Below are positions 1 through 7,894 of a stretch of DNA of 10,948 bases, piece after piece. The DNA is taken from positions 1 to 10,948 of the forward strand of contig JAKAIQ010000054.1 of assembly GCA_021825035.1 (NCBI GenBank), in the 5' to 3' direction. Numbering within the stretch: position 1 is the stretch's first letter; each line of letters starts with the position of its first letter. The notes under the pieces were generated by a model. That model had not been told where the DNA came from, made no database searches, and was given only the letters and a program-made list of their open reading frames with translations. A program made the translations under genes and the position numbers. The stretch is from Deltaproteobacteria bacterium. Its GTDB lineage: Bacteria > Desulfobacterota > GWC2-55-46.

Positions 1-36
1 AAAAAAGCCGGGCTGGCGAAGGCCAGCCCGGCTTCT
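1..36 (-). terminator. Rho-independent terminator of the nar operon
   Basis: On the minus strand a perfect 11-base-pair GC-rich stem (arms at 7-17 and 22-32) with a 4-base loop is followed at once by a run of T (complement of the A run at 1-6). Two A-T pairs extend the stem. It begins a few bases after the narI stop codon, exactly where a terminator for the operon should be. The T run reaches the window edge, so its full length is not visible. The stem is symmetric, but the plus strand has no T run after it, so it is directional. Confidence 0.95.
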
Positions 37-40
37 CATG

Positions 41-739
41 CTACTTGTACTGAATAATGTTCGTGGTCGCGGGCGCCCTCCTGTACCACCTGACGACCTG
101 ATAAGGCCTCCAGAGATACTTGTAAGGGTTAATGACCACAAAGTGAGCAAGTCTTGAGAACGGGATAAGGCCGATAAAAAGCATAGCATTAAAGATATGG
201 GTCCTGGTGATAAGCGGCAGGTTACCCACGTACGCGACGTTGGGGCTGAACTTCAGCACCGACCATATCCACGGCACCGCGGCTCCGGCATACCAGTTGG
301 AACCCCACCTGTAAAGAATGGCGTTTCCAAGGCCGGTTATGACCTGCACAAGCAGGACAATCAGCACAAGGACGTCCCACCCGCTTGTCACGGACTTCAC
401 CCTCGAATTGGTGATCCTTCTGTACGTCAGGGTGAGAAGGCCGAAAAACGCGAGCAACCCGAACGCCAGAGCGGTTATCTCGAGGATGTAGAGCCTTACG
501 GGAACGCCGTTCCACGCAAGGATCGCGCTCGGAAAGAAAATACCGATTATATGTCCGGTCAGAATGGTCAGTATCCCGTAGTGCCACGGAAACGACCCGA
601 AAAAGAGGGCCCTATTCTCGAGGAACTCGGAAGACTGGCTCGACCAGGTAAATCTGTTGCTCGTGAACCTCCATATGGTGCCGACTACGGCTATAGTCAA
701 TAGCACATATGGCATTGCGCCAAACAGGATTTGATTCAT
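41..739 (-). CDS. narI: Respiratory nitrate reductase gamma subunit (di-heme cytochrome b)
   Basis: 232 residues, the usual size for NarI, with five hydrophobic segments (roughly residues 6-25, 48-70, 84-106, 121-143 and 180-200). It anchors NarGH to the inner face of the membrane and passes electrons through two b hemes. Likely heme ligands are visible: H53 and H63 in segment 2, and H181 and H199 in segment 5. The 18-residue gap between the last two equals the gap between E. coli H187 and H205. The motif IPFSRLAHF around H199 is typical. A perfect AGGAGG lies 8 bases before the ATG at 739 and is encoded by the last narJ codons. This is the last gene of the operon and is followed directly by a strong terminator. 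One oddity: the lysine matching E. coli K86 in the quinol site is not obvious, and R82 is the nearest basic residue. Confidence 0.96.
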   Translation of the reverse strand: MNQILFGAMPYVLLTIAVVGTIWRFTSNRFTWSSQSSEFLENRALFFGSFPWHYGILTILTGHIIGIFFPSAILAWNGVPVRLYILEITALAFGLLAFFGLLTLTYRRITNSRVKSVTSGWDVLVLIVLLVQVITGLGNAILYRWGSNWYAGAAVPWIWSVLKFSPNVAYVGNLPLITRTHIFNAMLFIGLIPFSRLAHFVVINPYKYLWRPYQVVRWYRRAPATTNIIQYK

Positions 740-743
740 TTAT

Positions 744-1292
744 CTAACCTCCTTTAACATCTTTGTCTATGACTTTGTAAATGGCAGTTATGAGATGGCT
801 GTAGACGTTCTTTCTGTTCTTGTCGAAATTCTTTACAAGCTTCTCCATGGCGAGGATAAGGAACGTCTCCCTGAAGTTCTTCTTCAAATCCTCGTCCTGA
901 AGAAAGCTGAGAAACCGAAGCACGACCGGCAGATGGTCTGGTAGCTCTCCCTTTGATACGTCTTCATAGGGGAACCCGGACAACTTATACATCGACTTGA
1001 TGGTCGCCAGCTGATTGGAACGCTTGAACCCGTCGTATATGTGCGAACCCATGTCAAGCGTAAAATCAGTGGTAAGCTCAAAGGTATAGGAGTATACCCC
1101 TTGTATATCGTCAAGGGGTATATCCTCGATTTCCCTCTGGAAACTCTTGAGCTCTTCCATCGCCTCCGCGGGATACTTCGGATAATTAGCCAGGGCCTTT
1201 ATGCATTCCCCGGTCCTTATCTTTATATCCTGGTGCGGATAGTCCAGCAATCCGGCGAAGTGATCGTATAAGCTCTTTTCCATGACCATCAT
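744..1292 (-). CDS. narJ: Nitrate reductase molybdenum cofactor assembly chaperone NarJ
   Basis: 182 residues, predicted soluble and helical, of the NarJ/TorD chaperone superfamily. NarJ binds apo-NarG in the cytoplasm and controls cofactor insertion and membrane docking of NarGH; it is not part of the final enzyme. The diagnostic motif ELPDHLP is present at residues 116-122, and an N-terminal LLDYP (15-19) matches the start of NarJ proteins. It is about 50 residues shorter than E. coli NarJ (236), and the missing part is the weakly conserved C-terminal tail. The start chosen is ATG 1292, the first of three nearby Met codons (residues 1, 2 and 4). The only Shine-Dalgarno, GGGAGGAG inside the narH end, is about 13 bases upstream; this is longer than ideal, and later starts would be further still. 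The gap to narH is 6 bases and to narI 4 bases. Confidence 0.94.
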   Translation of the reverse strand: MMVMEKSLYDHFAGLLDYPHQDIKIRTGECIKALANYPKYPAEAMEELKSFQREIEDIPLDDIQGVYSYTFELTTDFTLDMGSHIYDGFKRSNQLATIKSMYKLSGFPYEDVSKGELPDHLPVVLRFLSFLQDEDLKKNFRETFLILAMEKLVKNFDKNRKNVYSHLITAIYKVIDKDVKGG

Positions 1293-1298
1293 ATAAGG

Positions 1299-2819
1299 TT
1301 ACCAGCTCCTCCCGACAAGCTCCTGCCGCTTGTTGCCGAAGCCGACCGTACCTCTCTTCTCGTACATGATCCTCGGATCGACGGTCGACATGCTCTCGCG
1401 GTGAGTTTCGGGTATTACGAATCTTTCCTGGAAGGTCGCCAGCGAAGTCAGCCGGTAGATGTCCTCGGCGTCCTCCGGGGTAAGACCCACCTGTGAAAGG
1501 GCCGCTTTTGCGGCGCTCTCGCCGACGTCACCCACTCTCCTTTGACGAATGAACAGCCTTACCGCCATCTGTTTCTTGAGCGACTCGAGCACGACCTGCT
1601 CGTTACCGGCGGAAAGGAGATTCGCGAGATACCTGAGCGGCACCCTCATCTTATCTATCTGATTGAAGAACTCCGTCGACTCAGGATCGAAAGTACCGCC
1701 ATTCTCCGCCTTCGCCTGATGCAATATCGGTGAAAGAGGAGGCAAGTAGAAGTTCATTGGCAGTGTCCTGAACTCCGGATGATTCGGCATCGACAGGCGC
1801 CATTTCTTGAAGAACTTGTATGACGGCGAATGCTTTGCCGCCTCTATCCAGTTCTCGTCGATTCCCGCCTTTCTGGCCGCTTCCTGCACGCGCGGGTCGT
1901 TGGGATCGAGTATTATGTCCCTCATCGCATCGACAAGCCTTTCGTCAGGCGTCTTTGCCGTTTCTTCTATCCTGTCGGCATCGTAGAAGAGAACGCCCAC
2001 GAAACGGATCCTGCCTGTGCATGAATGAGCGCAAGCGTTCACCTGGCCGGTTTCTGTCCTCGGGTAGCAGAATATGCACTTTTCGGACTTTCCGGTCGCC
2101 CAGTTGTAGTAGGGCTTCTTGAACGGGCAGGCGCTTACGCAGAACCGCCATGCGCGGCAAGTGTCCTGGTCGATAAGGACTATACCGTCTTCGCCCCTCT
2201 TGTATATCGCGCCGGACGGGCACGACGCAACGCACGCCGGGTTGAGGCAGTGGTTGCATATCCTCGGGAGGTAGAAGAAGAAGAGCTTGTGGAACTTGGT
2301 CAGCATCTCCTTCTGCGACTCGGTAAGACCCTTCAGGTTCGGGTCGTTCGAGGCGTAAACCGGAGATCCACCCATGTCGTCGTCCCAGTTCGGGCCCAGA
2401 ACGATCTTTTCCATAAACTCGCCCGTTATCAGCGACTTCGGCCTCGCAACCGGCTGGTCATCACCAGCCGGCGCGTTGAAGAGGTTCTGATAGTCGAACG
2501 TAAACGGTTCGTAGTAATCATCTATAGTCGGTAGGTTCGGCTGAAAGAATATGTTAGCCAGCGTTCTTATCTTGCCGGGTCCTTTGAGAAGCTTCAGCCT
2601 CAGGTTCCCGCCAGAGACTTCCCAGCCGCCCCTGTACCTCTCCTGGTCTTCCCAGGTTACGGGGTATCCGGTGCCGGGCTTGGTCTCAACGTTGTTCCAC
2701 CACATATACTCAGCGCCCCTGCGTGTCGTCCATACGTTCTTGCACGCCACGCTGCACAGGTGGCAACCTATGCATTTATCCATGTGAAAGCTCATTGAAA
2801 GCTGCGCTCTTATATCCAT
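1299..2819 (-). CDS. narH: Respiratory nitrate reductase beta subunit (iron-sulfur protein)
   Basis: 506 residues, close to the 512 of E. coli NarH, and co-linear with it. It carries four iron-sulfur clusters that wire NarG to the hemes of NarI. All four cysteine groups are visible: C16/C19/C22/C26; C188/C191/C196/C200; C221/W224/C227/C231; and C248/C251/C263/C267. In the third group a Trp replaces the second Cys (CRAWRFC), the known signature of the [3Fe-4S] cluster in NarH. Other family blocks are GKSEKCIFCYPR, GVLFYDAD and RTLPMNFYLPPLSP. No signal peptide, so it is cytoplasmic and assembles with NarG. ATG 2819 sits one base after the narG stop, with AGGAGGTG in the final narG codons as ribosome site, so the two are very probably translationally coupled. 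Confidence 0.98.
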   Translation of the reverse strand: MDIRAQLSMSFHMDKCIGCHLCSVACKNVWTTRRGAEYMWWNNVETKPGTGYPVTWEDQERYRGGWEVSGGNLRLKLLKGPGKIRTLANIFFQPNLPTIDDYYEPFTFDYQNLFNAPAGDDQPVARPKSLITGEFMEKIVLGPNWDDDMGGSPVYASNDPNLKGLTESQKEMLTKFHKLFFFYLPRICNHCLNPACVASCPSGAIYKRGEDGIVLIDQDTCRAWRFCVSACPFKKPYYNWATGKSEKCIFCYPRTETGQVNACAHSCTGRIRFVGVLFYDADRIEETAKTPDERLVDAMRDIILDPNDPRVQEAARKAGIDENWIEAAKHSPSYKFFKKWRLSMPNHPEFRTLPMNFYLPPLSPILHQAKAENGGTFDPESTEFFNQIDKMRVPLRYLANLLSAGNEQVVLESLKKQMAVRLFIRQRRVGDVGESAAKAALSQVGLTPEDAEDIYRLTSLATFQERFVIPETHRESMSTVDPRIMYEKRGTVGFGNKRQELVGRSW

Positions 2820-2820
2820 A

Positions 2821-5800
2821 TTACCACTTCACCTCCTGATTTCTCATTTTTCTGACCAACACTGTGGTGTCCCTGATGATCGGGATCGGCCCCCACGCAT
2901 TGAATCCGTAGGAGAACTGCCCGTAACCACCGGTCATCAGCGTTGGTTTGAGGCGCTGCCTGGTAAGGCTGTTATGGAAGCCGCCCCTTATCTTGTTCCT
3001 CTGCTCCGCCTTCGGAATGTTGACTGTCCTTTCCTGTGAGTGATAGGCGAAGGCAGCACCGGCCGGGATCCTGGCGCTTACGACGGCACGGCAAACAAAT
3101 ATACCGTTGTCGTTATACGCCTCTACCCAGTCGTTGTCCTTTATGCCCACGCTCTCTGCCTCCCTGTCGTTTATCCATATGGAGTTGCCTCCGCGGGACA
3201 GGGTCAACATCCTCAGGTTATCATAGTGAGTGGAATGTATCTGCCACTTACCGTGAGGCGTGATGTACTGGAGGTGGAGCGCGTCGGCCTTGTCGCTCTT
3301 CTGTATCTCGTTCATCTTAGCCGGATTGAGCTTGTACTTGCTGGTGGACAGTCCTTCACCGAAGTACAGGAATATCGGATGATCGAGATAGAAGTGCTGT
3401 CTGCCGGTAAGCGTCCTCCACGGCACCATATGCTCGGTCTGGACCGTCCATGTGCCGTAAGACCTTCCCCTTCTCACGTCGCCTGTCCAGAGCGGGCTGG
3501 TTAGCCACCTCCTCGGCTGCGCGACGATGTCGTCGTAGGTCATGGTGACGTTCCTCTCACCGCTTCCCATTTCATGGGCAAGCCCGTGTACCCGGTCATC
3601 CGGGATAAGGTACTTGATCCCCGGATGGATCGATTTGGCAGCCTTTCTTGCCGCCTGGTACGTCTCGCCATGAAGGCCTGTATGGTGCTCCTCTTCGTAC
3701 CACTGCCTGAAACAGACCTCTCCATTAGTGGTTCCGGAGAAGGCGAGGACGAAGTTGGCCGCATCCTTGGCCGTTTCCATGGCTATGAGCTTGTGCCCGT
3801 TGACTTCCTTGCTTCCGATGTGCGGCTGATTCATGTAGTTTTCGTAAAGCTCCTTGCAGTCGAGCATGATGCCGTGGAAGCCGTACTTGCCCTTCTGAAG
3901 AGGCCCTACCGTGGAATACATATCATAGATCTTGGTGTAGTCTCTCTCTATGATATTTATGTTCTGCGTGGTCTTGCCCGGTATCAGTTCGCACTGTCCC
4001 TTCTTCCAGTCCTGAATGCCGCTAAGCGCGGGCTGAGTTATCTCGCCCGGCGTGTCGTGCATGAGCGGAGAGATAACCACGTCCTTTACCGGCTTGGGCA
4101 GATGCTTCTTCGCCAGCTCAGAGAACCGGATGGAAAGGAACTTGAACGCCTCCCAGTCGCTCTTGGCTTCCCAGTTCGGCTGGACCGCCGCGCCCATCGG
4201 ATGGACGTACGAATGAAGCTCCGTGGTGTTGAGGTCCTCTTTCTCATACCAGTGCGCCGCCGGAAGGACGATGTCGCAGTAGGTAGGAGTCGTGTTCATA
4301 CGCATGTTGAGGTCCACCACGAGATCGAGCTTCCCGAGCGGGGATTCCCTATACTTCATTTCTTTGATATAGGGCTTCGCTATCTCCTCGGCTATGGTAT
4401 TGTTGTGCGTGCCGAGGACGTATTTGAAGAAGTACTCCTGCCCTCTTGCGCTCGACCCGAGGGCATTGCCGCGCCATATCATCCAGACCCTCGGCCAGTT
4501 CTCCGGCGCGTCCGGGTCCTGTTGCGTGAACTCAAGTGCGCCGCTCTTCAACTGCTTAACCGTGTAGTCGGTTATCTCGGCGTCCGTCTTGGCTCCTGCC
4601 TTCTGGGCCTCTTCGGCAAGGCCGATAGAGCTCTTGTTGAACTGAGGATAGCACGGGAGCCAGCCCATCCTTACGGCACGGACGTTGTAGTCGGCCGTAT
4701 GCTGGAACTCCATCGCGCTCTTGTCCGGCACGTTGTGGTAGTCGGTTATGTTGCCGTCGAACTTGAACATTTCGGTATTTATGTACCAGAAGCTCGGGTT
4801 GTTCATGAGCCTCGGCGGCCTGAACCAGTCGAGGGAGTGCGCGATCTGGCCCCATGAATCGAACATCGCGAGCTTTTCCTGTCCGACGTAGTGCTGGAGC
4901 CCGCCGCCGTTTCTGCCTACGCAGCCGCAGAGCATCAGGGCATCCATCATGGTCCTGTACATAAGGTCGGAATGATACCAGTGGTTGTAGCTCGCGCCGA
5001 CGATGCACATCGAACGGCCCTTGGTCACTTCGGCGTTAGCGGCGAATTCACGCGCTACCTGGATAACCGTTGCGCGGCCGATCCCGGTGTATTTTTCTTG
5101 CCACGCCGGAGAAAAGCCCCTGTCATCGTCATAGTTCTTGCAATAATCGCCGGAAAGGCCCTTTCTCTGCACTCCCACATGAGCGACCTTGAGGTCGAAC
5201 ACGGTAGTGACGGGAACCCTGCCTTCCTTCGTTTCCACGTACTTTACAGGCACCTGCCTCTTGTATCTTTCAGGCTTATCGAGCTCGTAGAATGCGACAT
5301 CGAGGGCATCGTCCTTGATATCGAGGAGCGACAGCGCAACGGAGAGGTCCTCACCGGTCTTGCCGTCTTTCAGGAGCGTATTCCATTTGCCGTGCTCCTT
5401 GTGGCCGAACCTATAGCCGACTCCGCCGTTGACTATGCGCGGCCTGCCGGTCTTCTCGTCCCACATTGCGAATTTCCAGTCGGGATGCTCGTCGTTGGCA
5501 TACTCATTGAGGTCGCTCGCCTTCAGGAGGCGGCCCATCTCATAGCCATCCTTGCCCTTGGTGAGTTTCACGAGGTGAGCTATGTCCGTGAAGTGCTTTA
5601 TGTAGTCGATGAAATACTGCACCTTCCTGTCAACGAAGAATTCCTTCAGGATGACATGGTTTATACCCATCCAGAAGGCGGCGTCGGAGCCGGGCTTTAC
5701 CGGCACCCACATGTCAGCGTACTTCGTGACCTGTGAATAGTCCGGGGCTTCGACCACGACCTTGGTGCCGCCGTGCCTCATCTCGGAGACGAAGTGGCAG

Positions 5801-6543
5801 TCGGCAGTCCTGGTCATGTTGGGATTTGCTCCCGCGATGACGGTATAGCCGGAATGAAACCAGTCCGCGCTTTCGCATGAGTCGGTCTGCTCGCCCCATA
5901 CCTCCGGTTCTGCCGGCGGAAGGTCCGTGTAATAATCGTAGAAGCTCAGATGCACGGCACCGATCAGCTGATGATACCGCGCGCCGGATGTGTAGCTTAT
6001 CTGAGACATTGCGGGGATCGGCGAGAACGCAATGTTCCTGTCCGGCCCGTACTTCTTTATGGTGTATATCTGGGCGGCGGTTATTATCTCAGCCGCGGTC
6101 TCCCAGTCGAACCTGCGGAACCCGCCCTTACCTCTCGACCATTTGATCTTCTTATGGAGTTCGGCGTTCTCCACTATGCTCCGCCACGCGTCCACCGGGT
6201 CGGAGTGCTTGGATTTGGCCTCTTTCCATGCGTCTTGAAGAATGCCGCGGATGTATGGATACTTGATCCTTACGGGGCTGTAAACATACCATGACGCGGA
6301 AACGCCCCTCTGGCATCCCCTCGGCTCATAGGGCGGCAGCGACTGCTCGAGCTTGGGATAGTCGAGCGCCTGAAGCTCCCATGTGATGATGCCGTCCTTT
6401 ACGTATACCATCCAGGAGCAGCCGCCGGTGCAGTTGTTGCCGTGCGTAGACCTTACCGTCTTGTCGTACTGCCAGCGGTTCCTGTAAAATTCTTCCCAAC
6501 CTCTTTTCCCGGGGTTTATCTCATCTTGTATCCAGTTAGACAT
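2821..6543 (-). CDS. narG: Respiratory nitrate reductase alpha (catalytic molybdopterin) subunit
   Basis: 1240 residues against 1247 in E. coli NarG, co-linear along the whole length. It reduces nitrate to nitrite at a Mo-bisMGD centre. The N-terminal [4Fe-4S] site has the NarG-type ligand set H34, C38, C42 and C77 (His in place of the first Cys). D221 in WGEQTD matches the Mo-binding Asp222 of E. coli. A C-terminal molybdopterin dinucleotide-binding domain begins near residue 1090, with SRGGNSIWIND and a late LMTGGYGQ block. The N-terminus has no twin-arginine signal, which places the active site in the cytoplasm and argues against an outward-facing archaeal-type enzyme. The ATG directly abuts the TAA of the cytochrome gene (no gap), with AAAGGAGG 7 bases upstream inside that gene. 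The same family includes some nitrite oxidoreductases, but the close match to NarG, plus narJ, narI and narK, favours nitrate reduction. Confidence 0.98.
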   Translation of the reverse strand: MSNWIQDEINPGKRGWEEFYRNRWQYDKTVRSTHGNNCTGGCSWMVYVKDGIITWELQALDYPKLEQSLPPYEPRGCQRGVSASWYVYSPVRIKYPYIRGILQDAWKEAKSKHSDPVDAWRSIVENAELHKKIKWSRGKGGFRRFDWETAAEIITAAQIYTIKKYGPDRNIAFSPIPAMSQISYTSGARYHQLIGAVHLSFYDYYTDLPPAEPEVWGEQTDSCESADWFHSGYTVIAGANPNMTRTADCHFVSEMRHGGTKVVVEAPDYSQVTKYADMWVPVKPGSDAAFWMGINHVILKEFFVDRKVQYFIDYIKHFTDIAHLVKLTKGKDGYEMGRLLKASDLNEYANDEHPDWKFAMWDEKTGRPRIVNGGVGYRFGHKEHGKWNTLLKDGKTGEDLSVALSLLDIKDDALDVAFYELDKPERYKRQVPVKYVETKEGRVPVTTVFDLKVAHVGVQRKGLSGDYCKNYDDDRGFSPAWQEKYTGIGRATVIQVAREFAANAEVTKGRSMCIVGASYNHWYHSDLMYRTMMDALMLCGCVGRNGGGLQHYVGQEKLAMFDSWGQIAHSLDWFRPPRLMNNPSFWYINTEMFKFDGNITDYHNVPDKSAMEFQHTADYNVRAVRMGWLPCYPQFNKSSIGLAEEAQKAGAKTDAEITDYTVKQLKSGALEFTQQDPDAPENWPRVWMIWRGNALGSSARGQEYFFKYVLGTHNNTIAEEIAKPYIKEMKYRESPLGKLDLVVDLNMRMNTTPTYCDIVLPAAHWYEKEDLNTTELHSYVHPMGAAVQPNWEAKSDWEAFKFLSIRFSELAKKHLPKPVKDVVISPLMHDTPGEITQPALSGIQDWKKGQCELIPGKTTQNINIIERDYTKIYDMYSTVGPLQKGKYGFHGIMLDCKELYENYMNQPHIGSKEVNGHKLIAMETAKDAANFVLAFSGTTNGEVCFRQWYEEEHHTGLHGETYQAARKAAKSIHPGIKYLIPDDRVHGLAHEMGSGERNVTMTYDDIVAQPRRWLTSPLWTGDVRRGRSYGTWTVQTEHMVPWRTLTGRQHFYLDHPIFLYFGEGLSTSKYKLNPAKMNEIQKSDKADALHLQYITPHGKWQIHSTHYDNLRMLTLSRGGNSIWINDREAESVGIKDNDWVEAYNDNGIFVCRAVVSARIPAGAAFAYHSQERTVNIPKAEQRNKIRGGFHNSLTRQRLKPTLMTGGYGQFSYGFNAWGPIPIIRDTTVLVRKMRNQEVKW

Positions 6544-7272
6544 TTAGCGTCCTCCTTTCCCACCATAGTTTCTCCATATCGCTTCGTGGGCAGTGCCTTT
6601 GTTCCTGTTCCTGTATCTCCCACTCCAGATAATGTTAAATACGATCAATATACCGATGAATCCGCCCAGACCAACCACGGTGAACGTGCTGGTTGACGGG
6701 GTAGCGACATTGCCGTTCACGATGCCTGACGCCGGGAGTGCCGGAGGCGTCGGAGCGTCTGACGGAGCGTTTTTGGCCTGCTGCTCGAAAAATGCTCTCA
6801 GGGCATCGACCTCGTCGTCGGTAACGTTCCTGTTTGAAAAGATAGGCCCCATTACCGGGGTGCCGTCGCTGTTTATCCATGCGCCGTTTACGAGCGGGTT
6901 AGTCGATGGGTCGGCATAGACCTTTGACAGGTCCGGCCCGAGTATGCCGCCACCCAATTCACCAACGCCTGCGCTATGACAGGACATGCACGGAGGGCCT
7001 CCGTTCGCGAAGGCCTTTTCGCCGGTGAACAGCATCCTGCCGAGGTTCGGATCGCCTTTCTCCTGCGGCCCGGCTGGAGCTGCCGCCGGAGCAGCCGTGG
7101 CGGGAGCCGGAGCAGTCGCCGGAGCAACGGCGGCATCGGCCGGAGCGGCGGCTGAAGGAGCCGCGGCCTGCTCAGCCTTGACGATCGCAGGCTGGAGCCC
7201 TGAGATCAGGAGCGCCGCAAATCCCATTTGCAACCCTTTCCAAACAATCTTTCTACAACCCTTGAAAACCAT
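6544..7272 (-). CDS. Membrane-anchored monoheme cytochrome c of the nar operon
   Basis: 242 residues. In order: a signal peptide (1-33; basic n-region K4, R7, K8, K12; hydrophobic core about 16-30; likely cut after VKA); an Ala/Pro-rich linker (34-69); a class I-like cytochrome c domain (about 72-168) with one heme site CMSCH (95-99) and M141 as a candidate sixth ligand; a second Pro-rich linker (170-182); one transmembrane helix (about 198-216); and a basic tail (217-242) with five Arg and two Lys. The heme domain should therefore face the periplasm and the tail the cytoplasm. It probably exchanges electrons with the NarGHI complex or links it to the cytochrome bc1/quinol pool. It is the first sure gene of the operon: AAAGGAGGTG lies 6 bases before ATG 7272, and its TAA touches the narG ATG. 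Thermus narC (a di-heme protein) is a functional parallel, not a clear homolog. I have no firm gene name for it. Confidence 0.93.
   Translation of the reverse strand: MVFKGCRKIVWKGLQMGFAALLISGLQPAIVKAEQAAAPSAAAPADAAVAPATAPAPATAAPAAAPAGPQEKGDPNLGRMLFTGEKAFANGGPPCMSCHSAGVGELGGGILGPDLSKVYADPSTNPLVNGAWINSDGTPVMGPIFSNRNVTDDEVDALRAFFEQQAKNAPSDAPTPPALPASGIVNGNVATPSTSTFTVVGLGGFIGILIVFNIIWSGRYRNRNKGTAHEAIWRNYGGKGGR
7066..7173 (-). repeat. Low-complexity Ala/Pro linker coding stretch in the cytochrome c
   Basis: Codons 34-69 of the cytochrome gene encode almost only Ala and Pro with some Thr and Gly, giving an irregular GC-rich repeat (recurring GCTCCGGC and GCCGGAGC-like units). Such linkers commonly tether a mobile heme domain to its membrane anchor or signal sequence. 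Length variation between relatives would be expected here. Confidence 0.8.
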
Positions 7273-7315
7273 ACCCTACACCTCCTTTACCACCGCTTTT
7301 TTGACTTTTTACATA

Positions 7316-7810
7316 TTATGCCGGATTGAATCGCGCCCTCTCGAGCCGACGCGAGCCCTTGGCAAACTGATGGGCGCCCGCCGGCTTAAAGGCATTTGTA
7401 TCGATATTTCCCCTTGCCAGATTAAGAGTAACCCTCAACAGGTCAAAGCCTTTCTTCTGTGATTTCTCGACGCTTCTGTCCTGATTTGCCGCGTCACTTT
7501 TCGGCGCCAGCCGCCTGGACGAGAATATCTCAAGCGGACAAGCCTGGAATTCAGAGACTAAAATGTCGTCGCTGTGCGCCGGGCCGCCATGCAACGGCCT
7601 CAAAGCCTCTAATATGGCTGCACGGAAAGGCATGATATCGCCTTTTTCACTCTCGGTGCGAGGCTGCCCAGCTTGCGACAACCGAACCGCCGGCATAATG
7701 CAGGCCTTCATCTTCTCATACGTCTTGCCGCAGCCAGACGACGTTATATTCAGCAGGTATCCGTAAAGGCGTTCTATCTGTTTTCTGACCTTCTGCTTCA
7801 CCTGTTGCAC
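7316..7810 (-). CDS. Possible small protein of unknown function upstream of the cytochrome c
   Basis: An open frame of 164 codons from GTG 7810 to TAA 7318-7316; the frame is open further up to a TGA near 7875. I do not recognise the product. It has no signal peptide, no clear transmembrane helix and no obvious metal motif, although it has a few Cys (one in SGCGKT, one in MKACIMP, one in FQACPLE). The N-terminal 25 residues are basic and look helical. Support for a real gene: about 63% G or C at third codon positions, above the local base level, and the same taste for AGG, ATA and AAG codons as its neighbours. It fills the space between a good promoter (7946-7974) and the cytochrome gene. Against it: no recognised domain, a GTG start whose only Shine-Dalgarno-like sequence (GAGGG) is just 2 bases away, and a rival frame over part of it. 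It could be a degraded gene or chance. Confidence 0.4.
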   Translation of the reverse strand: MQQVKQKVRKQIERLYGYLLNITSSGCGKTYEKMKACIMPAVRLSQAGQPRTESEKGDIMPFRAAILEALRPLHGGPAHSDDILVSEFQACPLEIFSSRRLAPKSDAANQDRSVEKSQKKGFDLLRVTLNLARGNIDTNAFKPAGAHQFAKGSRRLERARFNPA

Positions 7811-7884
7811 GTCCCTCTGAAGAACAAGTTGAAAACGGCAAACGTCGGATTGTTTCAGACATTCGAAAAAAAATCACGCACGCA

Positions 7885-7894
7885 TGAACGTTCA
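7885..7894. promoter_or_regulatory. Perfect 10-base palindrome in the leader, possible operator
   Basis: TGAACGTTCA reads the same on both strands and lies about 45-55 bases downstream of the start point expected for the promoter at 7946-7974. A repressor could act there, but one 10-base palindrome in AT-rich sequence can arise by chance. It does not match the FNR, NarL or HcpR consensus sites. Confidence 0.2.

Noticed and set aside
3574..4857. 427-codon open frame on the plus strand opposite narG
   Set aside because: It is antisense to a fully supported NarG. Its composition (rich in Arg, Val and Leu) is what the reverse of a codon-biased gene gives, and it has no recognisable domain.
6544..6600. 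Twin-arginine signal on NarG implying an outward-facing enzyme
   Set aside because: The NarG N-terminus has no RR motif followed by a hydrophobic segment; it goes straight to the HGNNC iron-sulfur motif at residue 34.
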